Part shown: positions 43,282 through 51,305 of the stretch, in pieces | Layout of the letters: each line of letters begins with the position of its first letter | Numbering within the stretch: position 1 is the first letter of the stretch | NCBI RefSeq assembly: GCF_042675915.1 | Contig: NZ_JBHTKL010000001.1 | Location: 1,240,001-1,304,000, forward strand | Reading direction: 5' to 3' | DNA from: Thalassobacillus_A hwangdonensis | GTDB lineage: Bacteria; Bacillota; Bacilli; Bacillales; Halobacillaceae | Length of the DNA stretch: 64,000 bases | The notes under the pieces: model-generated | Database searches by the model: none | What the model saw: only the letters and a program-made list of their open reading frames with translations | Told to the model about the DNA's origin: nothing | Translations under genes and position numbers: made by a program

Positions 43282-44022
43282 TTATCGGACATTCATACTT
43301 AAATCCACCATAAGGCTTGGACCGATTTCCCTCACTCGTTTTAAATCTTCTTCAGATAAGCGTGTCCCGGCAGCAACTACCACTTCACCCTGCTGATCGA
43401 TGATGTCTTTCGTCGCTTCTTTCCCTGCCAATAATTCTGTCTGCTTTTGATCAAATCGATCCAAAGCGATTGCAGGTGTTTCTTGCTGGTACACTTCAGT
43501 TGTCGTCTCTTCTGTAGCAGGGATCAGTACATCTGCATCGAATTCACTGGATGTCGTGTAGGCTTCATTCAAGATCAGCAGGTTCTCTCCATATGTAATG
43601 ATGTCATCCGACTGCAAATAGACCGTTTCCTGATTCGTTTCGATCTGAACGGCAACAATTTCACCTTTTTCTTGTTCGATGTAATATTCATTTGCTTTAC
43701 CGACAAGCTGACCAAGACGTGTCATCACCTTTGTATCGATAATGCTGATTTTCTGATTGATCAGTTGGTTTGCAATTGGAATCTCATTCAAATCAAGGAT
43801 GGAAAACTGATTTTCTACTGTGATGGCATATTCTCCGATTCCAACAATCTTCTTGAAAGGAATTGCTTTCATACTGATGTGCCAGTCTTCATGTTCTACC
43901 GCAAGGAAATCAACCATTCCTTTTTCAGGATTAACTACAAGGGATTTCACAGAACCGATTTCTTTACCTTCTGTAATACTGATGATTGGCAAGCCGACTA
44001 GCTCTTTACTTTTTTTCAACAT
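43282..44022 (-). CDS. PRC-barrel domain protein of the pilus cluster
   Basis: 246 residues, soluble. Two PRC-barrel units: residues 1-75 (LVGLPIISITEGKEIGSVKSLVVNPEKGMVDFLAVE) and about 88-155 (ISIIDTKVMTRLGQLVGKANEYYIEQEKGEIVAVQIE). A tail with ILAGKEATKDIIDQQGEVVVAAGTRLSEEDLKRVREIG resembles the clamp-like module seen beside PRC barrels elsewhere. PRC barrels act in protein-RNA or protein-protein contacts (RimM, photosynthetic H subunit). No function is known in a pilus system; it may be a cytoplasmic adaptor. Confidence 0.82.
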   Translation of the reverse strand: MLKKSKELVGLPIISITEGKEIGSVKSLVVNPEKGMVDFLAVEHEDWHISMKAIPFKKIVGIGEYAITVENQFSILDLNEIPIANQLINQKISIIDTKVMTRLGQLVGKANEYYIEQEKGEIVAVQIETNQETVYLQSDDIITYGENLLILNEAYTTSSEFDADVLIPATEETTTEVYQQETPAIALDRFDQKQTELLAGKEATKDIIDQQGEVVVAAGTRLSEEDLKRVREIGPSLMVDLSMNVR

Positions 44023-44049
44023 GTCTTACACACACCTTTTCATGATAGT

Positions 44050-45474
44050 TTAATATACAGACTCACATAATTCGCTTTGAATGAATGACAATTCCTCTAC
44101 TATGATTGGATACGGTTCAAACCGTTCCAGAAGCTGATCGATCAAAATGCTTAATTCCTGCCAAGCTTCTTGTTTCATATAATGCTTGATCAATAGTCTT
44201 ACAAAAGAATAGTATTCCAAATCTGAAAGTTCAGGATGGAAGTGCTGCTTAACATAAAGGACATACTGATCAGACGGGAGCTGCTCTTCGAGATTTTCCA
44301 GCTGTTCAACCATAAGGTGCAACATCTGCTCCTTAACTTTTGCATCATTATTCTTTTCAGGTTCCTCAATGGAGGCAAGTCCTTCTTCTTTGTAATCTAA
44401 TTCCTCTTTAGTTGGAACAACGTCCGAGTCTTCCAAGATTTCATCTGATTCAATAACATGTTCTTCTTCTGGAGATTGTGCTTCTAAGAGGGCTTCTTCG
44501 TCATCAAACAATACTTCCAGTTCATCATCTTGGTCGAAGAGGATACCCTCGCTCATGTCTTCATCCAAACTGAATTCTTCCTGATCTGATTCAGGTTCAG
44601 TTTCCAGCGTCCGTGCAACAGCCAATTCTTCTTCCGGAGACAGACTCTCCTCTATCTTTTCTTGTTCATTTGATGTGGAAGCTATGTCGGCTTCGTCCTC
44701 ATTACCGAACTCCTCTATTTCAGCTGAAATCAGTTCTTCGTCCAAGTCGATTTCAAAATTACTTTCTTCTTCCTGATGAACTGAATCGAATTGATCCTCA
44801 TTACTGTTAAGTAATGCATCGATTTCTTCCTGAGTTACTTCATCCAGCTTGTAGTCATCTTCTTCAGCCTCAATGTCAACTGAATCCTGCTGTGCTCTGG
44901 ACGTTGCCAATTCTTCTTCAGGTGTGATGGAGTCTTTGGAATTTGACTGCTCACTATCTAATTCATCTTCATCTGAAACCGGTATCTCATTTTCTTCTCT
45001 CTGCTCTTCTGCAATATCTGATGGATCTTCGATTATTTCCTCACTAATTAATTCTTCCGATGCTTCTTCATGAGGGTGTTGATCAGCAGGTTCATTTTCT
45101 GCTTCAATCGTGTTTTCATTTTCTTCCTCGTCATTTGCACCTGGTTTCACGAAAAGAGGATGATTTTTCAATGATTTAGGAGTAAAAGAGTTCACGCGAG
45201 CTACTGCCACATCTCCAGCATCCTCTTCACCATTGGAAATCGAAAACCCGAACCTAGTTAACATCATGTAAGTTACTATAGCGCCTAAAAGTAAGACAAA
45301 TAAAAGTGCAATCCAGAAAGAATAAAGAATGGTAGTCAACTGCCCGACACTTCCTATAAGAAAAGCTACAACACTTAATGTTACCTTCTCTTTCCTATTC
45401 AGACCGAGAGGTAAGGCGAAAATGCATAATGTTACAAGTAGCACTGCTGCCAATAAGCCAATTCCATTTTCCAT
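44050..45474 (-). CDS. Acidic three-TM protein of the pilus cluster, with FliM-like EIDALL motif
   Basis: 474 residues. Three TM segments (about 5-25, 32-50, 53-73), then some 300 residues very rich in Glu, Asp and Ser, expected to be disordered. These contain two copies of a PEEELA-type repeat (TPEEELATSRAQQ and SPEEELAVARTLE) and TQEEIDALLNS at residues 214-224. The last 95 residues are helical and TPR-like (VKEQMLHLMVEQLENLEEQLP to ELSFIQSELCE). ATG 45474 follows AAGAGGTG with 6-base spacing. I do not recognise a characterised homologue. Membrane anchoring and context suggest a cytoplasmic regulator or scaffold. Confidence 0.72.
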   Translation of the reverse strand: MENGIGLLAAVLLVTLCIFALPLGLNRKEKVTLSVVAFLIGSVGQLTTILYSFWIALLFVLLLGAIVTYMMLTRFGFSISNGEEDAGDVAVARVNSFTPKSLKNHPLFVKPGANDEEENENTIEAENEPADQHPHEEASEELISEEIIEDPSDIAEEQREENEIPVSDEDELDSEQSNSKDSITPEEELATSRAQQDSVDIEAEEDDYKLDEVTQEEIDALLNSNEDQFDSVHQEEESNFEIDLDEELISAEIEEFGNEDEADIASTSNEQEKIEESLSPEEELAVARTLETEPESDQEEFSLDEDMSEGILFDQDDELEVLFDDEEALLEAQSPEEEHVIESDEILEDSDVVPTKEELDYKEEGLASIEEPEKNNDAKVKEQMLHLMVEQLENLEEQLPSDQYVLYVKQHFHPELSDLEYYSFVRLLIKHYMKQEAWQELSILIDQLLERFEPYPIIVEELSFIQSELCESVY

Positions 45475-45499
45475 GACAAACACCTCTTCTCATCAAAAG

Positions 45500-47077
45500 C
45501 TACTCAACAAATTGCGAATCCAACTCTTTCAATGTCACTTTTTCAACTGTAGGAATCCCATCTGGAGGGTTAAGAATCAAATCATCTTTGTAATAGATGG
45601 ATAACCTCGACTTTTCAGGTGGAATTGAGTCTTGATCCGATTCGAAAATAAGATCCCGATATCCTTCCCTTGTGTCACCTTTTACAGCGTTTAGTATTAC
45701 CGGATCCCCGTATAGCCCACCATTAATTTGAATATTTGAACCTACTCCAAACATTTCAAGTTCGGAATTCGTATATAAATACGCATCCATCACTTTAGGC
45801 TCGGGGTTATAAAGGTTGTTATTTGATACTTGGAGGCTGTCATCACTGATGACAACTAATGTCCCTCCGTTAACATTATTAGATAGATTCCTTATTTCCC
45901 CACCGTTTCTTACGTAAATGGTACTATTCGTATTCAATTCATTTTCAATGAGCACCCTGCCATTGATATACATTTTTCCTTCCATATCCAAATTTTCAAT
46001 ATCTGCATTATTTTCAATATATAAATGGTTTTCTTTCTTTATCCTCAACGTCCCGCTTAAATCCGCTGATCCTTTTACCTGAATAGATCCCTCAACAGCT
46101 AAGTAACTTCCTTGTTCCATTGTCAATGAATCTTCTACTACCAAATCACCCTTAATTGTAAGGCTCCCATTCCCTTTAACTCTAAGCTCTCGGTATTTCA
46201 TATCTGAATTAATTACTGTATTCTTATTTTTATTATTATAAGTTCCAACCTGTTTAGAATTAAATTGGTCGTAAGGATCAAGATCATAGTTTTTGCCATT
46301 AATATGCTCGATTACATTGATTGGAGTAATAGCAGGTTCTTCTTCGCTAATATTTGGTATAACTGAAAAATACTTTTCTAAGTTGAATGGAACAGGATCA
46401 AACTCCCTATACCAATTCAATAGCCATATATATAGGTATTCATAGTTATCTTTAACAGTTAGATCCCCTTCAATAGCGGGCCAAGATGTCTTTTCCCTTT
46501 CGTACCCTCCATATATATATTCGGCATAATTATCCAATCGTAAGTTGCCTCCCACATACATATCACCATTGATGTAAGGTGCACCATTTAAATACATATT
46601 ACCTGGCGATACTGCACTGTATCGAAACACATCTGCGATTGTGGAGAAAGTAAATGTATGTACAAGAGATCTTGATGAGTCTTCCAATGGAATAAAAAGA
46701 TCAACACGTTCCAGGTAAACTCCCTCGGAACCATCATTTATCAGTCTTCTCTCCAATCGCTGACCATTTGCCAAAGAGGTTTCCAAGTTATTTAACAAGG
46801 CGTCAATTTGATTAATGACAAAATCAATATCGGCGACTCCTCTGTCCAGGTTGGAGTTTAAATCCCCAATCTCTTCCTGAATTTTCGCCATTGTCTCGTC
46901 AACTTCTTGTTCAGCTACGGTTTTGCTTTCCAGCAAATTCTTATTTGCATTTACAAAATTCATCGAGTTGACGGTCAGTCCCATCAGCCCTAATCCGAGA
47001 ATACTGATCAAAGAAATCACCAGAAGCACAACGAGTAAAGCGTACCCTTTTTCATTATTCAGTTGAGGGTTGGCCAT
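45500..47077 (-). CDS. Large PilX-like minor pilin with predicted beta-solenoid
   Basis: About 525 residues. The N-terminus carries a pilin leader, NNEKG, cut before YALLVVLLVISLISILGLGL. The mature protein lacks Glu5 (Val instead), as do GspK/PilX-type initiating pilins. Residues about 160-470 are a series of short Gly/Asn/Ile-rich strands (YINGDMYVGGNLRLDN, LRVKGNGSLTIKGDLVVED, MEGKMYINGRVLIENEL) that predict a right-handed beta-solenoid, similar in character to bactofilin and polymer-forming folds. The size is several times that of normal minor pilins. The gene is visibly richer in AT than its neighbours. Confidence 0.78.
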   Translation of the reverse strand: MANPQLNNEKGYALLVVLLVISLISILGLGLMGLTVNSMNFVNANKNLLESKTVAEQEVDETMAKIQEEIGDLNSNLDRGVADIDFVINQIDALLNNLETSLANGQRLERRLINDGSEGVYLERVDLFIPLEDSSRSLVHTFTFSTIADVFRYSAVSPGNMYLNGAPYINGDMYVGGNLRLDNYAEYIYGGYEREKTSWPAIEGDLTVKDNYEYLYIWLLNWYREFDPVPFNLEKYFSVIPNISEEEPAITPINVIEHINGKNYDLDPYDQFNSKQVGTYNNKNKNTVINSDMKYRELRVKGNGSLTIKGDLVVEDSLTMEQGSYLAVEGSIQVKGSADLSGTLRIKKENHLYIENNADIENLDMEGKMYINGRVLIENELNTNSTIYVRNGGEIRNLSNNVNGGTLVVISDDSLQVSNNNLYNPEPKVMDAYLYTNSELEMFGVGSNIQINGGLYGDPVILNAVKGDTREGYRDLIFESDQDSIPPEKSRLSIYYKDDLILNPPDGIPTVEKVTLKELDSQFVE

Positions 47078-47082
47078 GTGCA

Positions 47083-47589
47083 TCACTCATTTTTCAGACG
47101 ATAGATTTTGGAAGATTGATAGGTTTCGTTCGACTCACTATCTGCCACTTCCAATTGGACGTAGAGTTTCTTACCTTCGTACTTGAAAAACGAATCAGTG
47201 AACCTCCACTCAGGATCATTCAGAGTGTTACCGTCAATCACAATGTCATCTCCTGAAATAGAAAATGCAATGCGATCCTCTACGAATTCATATCCACCAG
47301 ATCCATCATTCTTATCCTCAATATGCTCCCCTACACCTGTGAACTGAGTGAATCGGTCAGGTGTACCGCCACCGTCAATTTCGATGCTGTCAACATTCAG
47401 CATCGCTTCATCGAATTGATAAAGGATCAGGGCTGCTTCATTCCTCATTTTCGTCTGTGCGGAAGATCGATCAATCGACCCCATCGTAGAAAAAAGGAGG
47501 TTGTACGCAATAAGAATGACGACAGTGGACAAAGCCAGGACAGCTAACAACTCTACAAGCGTCAAACCTCTTTCATTATGTAGCTTCAT
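47083..47589 (-). CDS. Minor prepilin (PilW-like)
   Basis: 168 residues: leader MKLHNERG cut before LTLVELLAVLALSTVVILIAYNLLF, with Glu5 present. The globular part has GGYEFVEDRIAFSISGDDIVIDGN, typical of PilW/ComGF-type minor pilins. Start overlaps the previous gene's stop by 4 bases (ATGA). Confidence 0.87.
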   Translation of the reverse strand: MKLHNERGLTLVELLAVLALSTVVILIAYNLLFSTMGSIDRSSAQTKMRNEAALILYQFDEAMLNVDSIEIDGGGTPDRFTQFTGVGEHIEDKNDGSGGYEFVEDRIAFSISGDDIVIDGNTLNDPEWRFTDSFFKYEGKKLYVQLEVADSESNETYQSSKIYRLKNE

Positions 47590-47996
47590 TTCCTTTTTAA
47601 TCCTTCCAAGGTTACTGAATTATTCGTCGATGATGTTGGAGTTACAGTTATGGTTATCACTAGAAGACGATCCTGCAACTCGGGATTGTCATGCTGCATA
47701 ATCTTAACGAAGGCTTCATACGGGGGTTCTTCTGTAAGCTCTAAAGAAGTCATGATATCGATACTTTCTTCATTTCCAGTCATGTTTTCCAATTCTTCAA
47801 ATGAGAAGTTCTGGTACGTATCCAAAAGACTATCGGCCAACTCGACTGCCGAGAATCGATCGTCGATCCTGCTGCTTTGACTGACTGAATTGACAACAAG
47901 GCTGCCGATCAGTGAAAAAATGATGATCAATAAACTGAATGCCACTAAAACTTCTACTAATGAGAATCCTCGTTCGTTGTTTACTATAATGAACAC
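47586..47996 (-). CDS. Minor prepilin (PilV-like), first gene of the pilus operon
   Basis: 136 residues: NNERG leader cut before FSLVEVLVAFSLLIIIFSLIGSLVV, Glu5 present; globular part with VELADSLLDTYQNFSFEELENM and LLVITITVTPTSS. The start is odd: GTG 47996 is fused to the GAGAAG ribosome site with no spacer, and the only codons at good distance are ATT and ATA, one to three codons before the leader. A promoter lies about 35 bases upstream. Confidence 0.87.
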   Translation of the reverse strand: MFIIVNNERGFSLVEVLVAFSLLIIIFSLIGSLVVNSVSQSSRIDDRFSAVELADSLLDTYQNFSFEELENMTGNEESIDIMTSLELTEEPPYEAFVKIMQHDNPELQDRLLVITITVTPTSSTNNSVTLEGLKRK

Positions 47997-48028
47997 CTTC
48001 TCACTAATAATTCCATAATTATAGTTAA

Positions 48029-48057
48029 ATTATAACGTATTCTAGTATTTTTGTCCT
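48029..48057 (-). promoter_or_regulatory. Promoter of the pilus operon
   Basis: Minus strand AGGACA, 17 bases, TATAAT. The -10 is perfect and the -35 matches four of six. The same AGGACA(A) hexamer stands before the GGDEF gene. Confidence 0.6.
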
Positions 48058-48107
48058 GAAATTAATCGAAAACGGTCAAAAAAAGTTACTATTTAACGAA
48101 TAAAAAA

Positions 48108-48135
48108 CAGTTGAATGAATTGAATCATTCAACTG
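48108..48135 (-). terminator. Terminator of the GGDEF gene
   Basis: 11-bp perfect stem CAGTTGAATGA / TCATTCAACTG, 6-base loop, six T on the minus strand. The stop codon lies inside the stem. Confidence 0.92.
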
Positions 48136-49855
48136 CTACATTAACCTTTTCATAACTGGCCACTTTGTTTCTTCCTTTTTGCTTTGCTCCTACATACATC
48201 GCCCGGTCTGCGTGACGGATCAATTCTTGATGTTCCTCACAATGGTTCGGGTATGTAGCAGTACCTATGCTGGCAGTAATACTTACATATACAGGCCCTG
48301 CTTCCTCCAGGATATGTTCATGGGAAACAAAAGGCACTGTCGCAACAGCTTTACGAATCTCTTCAGCAATCACTGAACATTTTTCCATGTCTACATATGG
48401 AAGCATGATGACGAATTCTTCCCCGCCATACCTTGCAACCGTACCTAGATCACCTATTGCTACACTAAGTCGATCTGCCAATTCACAAAGAATCTCATTC
48501 CCGCTCTGGTGGCCATAAGTATCATTGACCTGTTTGAAATGATCGATATCAAGCAAAATCAATGATAGAGGTTCCGACTGTACTTCCATCTCTTTGAAAG
48601 TCTTTTCCAATTGATCCTCGAAATAGCGATAATTGTAAAGGTTCGTCAATGGACAACGCTCACTGCGCTTTTTCGTTTCCTCATAGTTTCGAGCATTATC
48701 CAGGGCGACGGAAAGATAGTTTGCCAAAATATCCAGTATCATATATTGATAGTTTTGAAATGCATATTTTTCATTCGAGATGACGGTGATGACACCCACG
48801 AATTCATCACTTCGCATAATCGGTACAGACAGGACACTCTCTCCATCTTCCGGCGTCACTTTACTGTCCAGGTCCAGCCATTGCTTCCGTGAATGGAAAT
48901 GGAATCCTTCCTTCTGTCTCCAAACCTCTCCACTGAGACTTTCCCCACGACTCAGCTCGATTTTCGGAAACTCCATATTATTGTTTTTGTCAAAAAAACG
49001 GATGAGCTGGATCTTTTCATCATCGACCACTTCATAAATGTACGCATAGTGCAGCGGCAGCAAGTCGCCTAATCGCTCAATAAACAGATCGACAACCTGG
49101 TCCACATCCATTCTTTCAGTAAGCTGGTGCCCTATATCCCCAGTATCCTTCAGATAATGGTTCACCTGCTGGCTTGAATGATACATGCTGAGCATGACAG
49201 AGATGAAAATGAACGGTGTTCCTACGAGAAAGATTCCAAGTCCTCCAACCTCTGTATATAGCATATACAATACAAAACCGAAAGGAAGGAACATGGTAGT
49301 AGTAATCGATTCCCATAAAAAAGCTTTATCAAAAATGATCCCGATTTTACCAATCATAATCAATCTCAAAAACACGATCAGTACTTGATTGACGATGATG
49401 AGTGTTGCTACATAACTGACAATCGGAATGATATCGTAAACATTACTTACTGCATTAGCACCGTGATTCCCACCAAGAAGTTCATAAACGATTGCAGCAG
49501 TACAACTCGTAATAAGGAAAAGCATGAAGTTGAGTGGAATCCGATGATAATCCTGTTTAGGTATTCGTAAGCGCAGCAATAAGAAGATTACTGCTAGCTG
49601 TGTCAGCACAAGCTCAACGAATAATCCAAAATAGATGAAGACAGCAAAGCTGATCCCATGTATGAAGAAAATCGGCTCACCACCGACAATGACTGGGAAG
49701 AAGGCGATAGCACATATCAGTATTGCAAAGAAAAAGATATCAAGCTCCAATCCTTGAATGTTCGGAGGGAACTGCTGATATAAAAAGTAAATGCTGACAG
49801 GGTAGAATAATAGCCACGTAAGCCATATACCTTTTTTCTTTTTATCACTCACCAT
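48125..49855 (-). CDS. Membrane diguanylate cyclase (TM-GAF-GGDEF)
   Basis: 576 residues: an N-terminal membrane part of about eight TM segments (residues 10-225), a GAF domain (about 245-395), then a GGDEF domain (405-570) with LLDIDHFKQVNDTYGHQSGNEIL and active site RYGGEEF. The RxxD inhibitory site is absent (GDLG in its place), so product feedback is unlikely. It should make c-di-GMP. ATG 49855 follows GGAGGGGTGAAG. It ends 129 bases before the pilus operon and has a related promoter, suggesting but not proving a role in controlling the pili. Confidence 0.93.
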   Translation of the reverse strand: MVSDKKKKGIWLTWLLFYPVSIYFLYQQFPPNIQGLELDIFFFAILICAIAFFPVIVGGEPIFFIHGISFAVFIYFGLFVELVLTQLAVIFLLLRLRIPKQDYHRIPLNFMLFLITSCTAAIVYELLGGNHGANAVSNVYDIIPIVSYVATLIIVNQVLIVFLRLIMIGKIGIIFDKAFLWESITTTMFLPFGFVLYMLYTEVGGLGIFLVGTPFIFISVMLSMYHSSQQVNHYLKDTGDIGHQLTERMDVDQVVDLFIERLGDLLPLHYAYIYEVVDDEKIQLIRFFDKNNNMEFPKIELSRGESLSGEVWRQKEGFHFHSRKQWLDLDSKVTPEDGESVLSVPIMRSDEFVGVITVISNEKYAFQNYQYMILDILANYLSVALDNARNYEETKKRSERCPLTNLYNYRYFEDQLEKTFKEMEVQSEPLSLILLDIDHFKQVNDTYGHQSGNEILCELADRLSVAIGDLGTVARYGGEEFVIMLPYVDMEKCSVIAEEIRKAVATVPFVSHEHILEEAGPVYVSITASIGTATYPNHCEEHQELIRHADRAMYVGAKQKGRNKVASYEKVNVAVE

Positions 49856-49885
49856 GTTCTTCACCCCTCCCAATCTCCTACTACA

Positions 49886-49915
49886 ATATTACCATAATTT
49901 TCTTACAATTGTCCT
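49886..49915 (-). promoter_or_regulatory. Likely promoter of the GGDEF gene
   Basis: Minus strand AGGACA, 18 bases, TAATAT, about 30 bases before the start codon, in the 98-base gap after folC. Confidence 0.45.
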
Positions 49916-49953
49916 CTATTCGACTAAAAAAATTCAAAAGTAGCAGATTACGT

Positions 49954-51240
49954 TTAACGAGGTGACTGAAAAGCCTTTTTCACTTCTGATATGAAGTAAA
50001 GTGACCCTGAAATGACAATCACTTCTTCTGAAGAGACATCAGCTCTCAATGAAGCTAATTTCCGCCGCCAATCACTGGCTACATCCGCTTCTTCAACATA
50101 TTTCTCCTTCAATTTTTCTGGAGGCATTGCCCTTGGAAAATCGAATATCGTAAATGTTACGCTCGCAAACCTTCCATGTAAAAGGGCAAGCATTTCGTCC
50201 AACGGTTTGTCTTCGAGTGCAGCATACAATAAATGGATATTTCTAGAAGGATAATGGGAGGATAGTGCATCAATTAGTGCTTTAGTCCCTTCTTTATTAT
50301 GCGCACCATCAAGGATCACATCTGGTTCAGTAGCAACCAGTTCGAATCGACCCGGCCAGTATGCCTTTTGTAGTCCCCCATGCAATAAATCCATATCAAT
50401 TCGATATCCTTCGCTTTGCAGGACTTCGCATGCTTTCAACGCAAGTGATGCATTTGTCACCTGATGCGCTCCTTTTAATGAACTTACTAGAGACTCAGCT
50501 TGAATGGATGCCCCTTTATAGCTGAAACGTTCACCGGATGCCATGCTTTCTTTAGGCTTAACCTGAAAATCCCGATGCAATTCGTATAGCTTTGCCCCCA
50601 CTTCAGCAGCTTTGTCAGCAATGACGGCTTTTGCTGTTTTCTCTTCTACCCCACTGACTACCGGAGCACCCGCTTTAATGATTCCTGCCTTCTCAGTGGC
50701 GATCTTCTCATATGTATCGCCGAGGATGTTCATATGATCCATTCCCACATTCGTAATGATGGAAAGCAGCGGAGTAATGATATTAGTGGAATCATAGCGG
50801 CCACCGAGACCTGTTTCAAATATGGCGAAGTCAATCGGATGGTTGGAAAAATAGCTGATTGCCATCGCTGTGATGACTTCAAATTCAGTCGGTTCTCCAA
50901 GCTCTGTCTCTGCAAGTTCCTCAGTTAAAGGCTTGATGGTTTCAACGAGTTCGACCCATGCATCGTCAGTAATCGGTACGCCATCCACGCTGATCCGCTC
51001 ATTGAATTCAAGTACATATGGGGAGGTGAATGTTCCGATACGAAAACCTTGTTCCTGCAAAAGAGCCCGTAAAAAGGTAAGGGTTGATCCTTTCCCATTC
51101 GTTCCTGCGATATGAATGGCTTTGATCTTTCGTTCCGGATGACCGAGCTTTTCCATCATCCATTCCATCCGCTTCAAACCAGGTTTTATTTTGAATTTTT
51201 CACGGCTGTGAATCCAGTCGATCGCTTGTTGATAATTCAT
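49954..51240 (-). CDS. folC: Folylpolyglutamate synthase / dihydrofolate synthase
   Basis: Adds glutamate to folates, and in many bacteria to dihydropteroate. 428 residues of the Mur ligase fold: ATP loop IAGTNGKGSTLTFL near residue 45, the FTSPYVLEFNERI folate loop, ETGLGGRYDSTN near 145 and the HNKEG motif near 312. ATG 51240 (MNYQQAI) has the right distance from AGAAGGTGG. Downstream of valS but behind its terminator. Confidence 0.97.
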   Translation of the reverse strand: MNYQQAIDWIHSREKFKIKPGLKRMEWMMEKLGHPERKIKAIHIAGTNGKGSTLTFLRALLQEQGFRIGTFTSPYVLEFNERISVDGVPITDDAWVELVETIKPLTEELAETELGEPTEFEVITAMAISYFSNHPIDFAIFETGLGGRYDSTNIITPLLSIITNVGMDHMNILGDTYEKIATEKAGIIKAGAPVVSGVEEKTAKAVIADKAAEVGAKLYELHRDFQVKPKESMASGERFSYKGASIQAESLVSSLKGAHQVTNASLALKACEVLQSEGYRIDMDLLHGGLQKAYWPGRFELVATEPDVILDGAHNKEGTKALIDALSSHYPSRNIHLLYAALEDKPLDEMLALLHGRFASVTFTIFDFPRAMPPEKLKEKYVEEADVASDWRRKLASLRADVSSEEVIVISGSLYFISEVKKAFQSPR

Positions 51241-51265
51241 GCGCGCCACCTTCTTTCATAAAAGA

Positions 51266-51293
51266 GGAGAGCATCTCCTGCGAGATACCCTCC
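51266..51293 (-). terminator. Terminator of valS
   Basis: 12-bp stem with wobbles (51266-51277 with 51282-51293), GCAG loop and TCTTTTA on the minus strand, between valS and folC. Confidence 0.7.
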
Positions 51294-51305
51294 TGCCAAG
51301 CTTAT

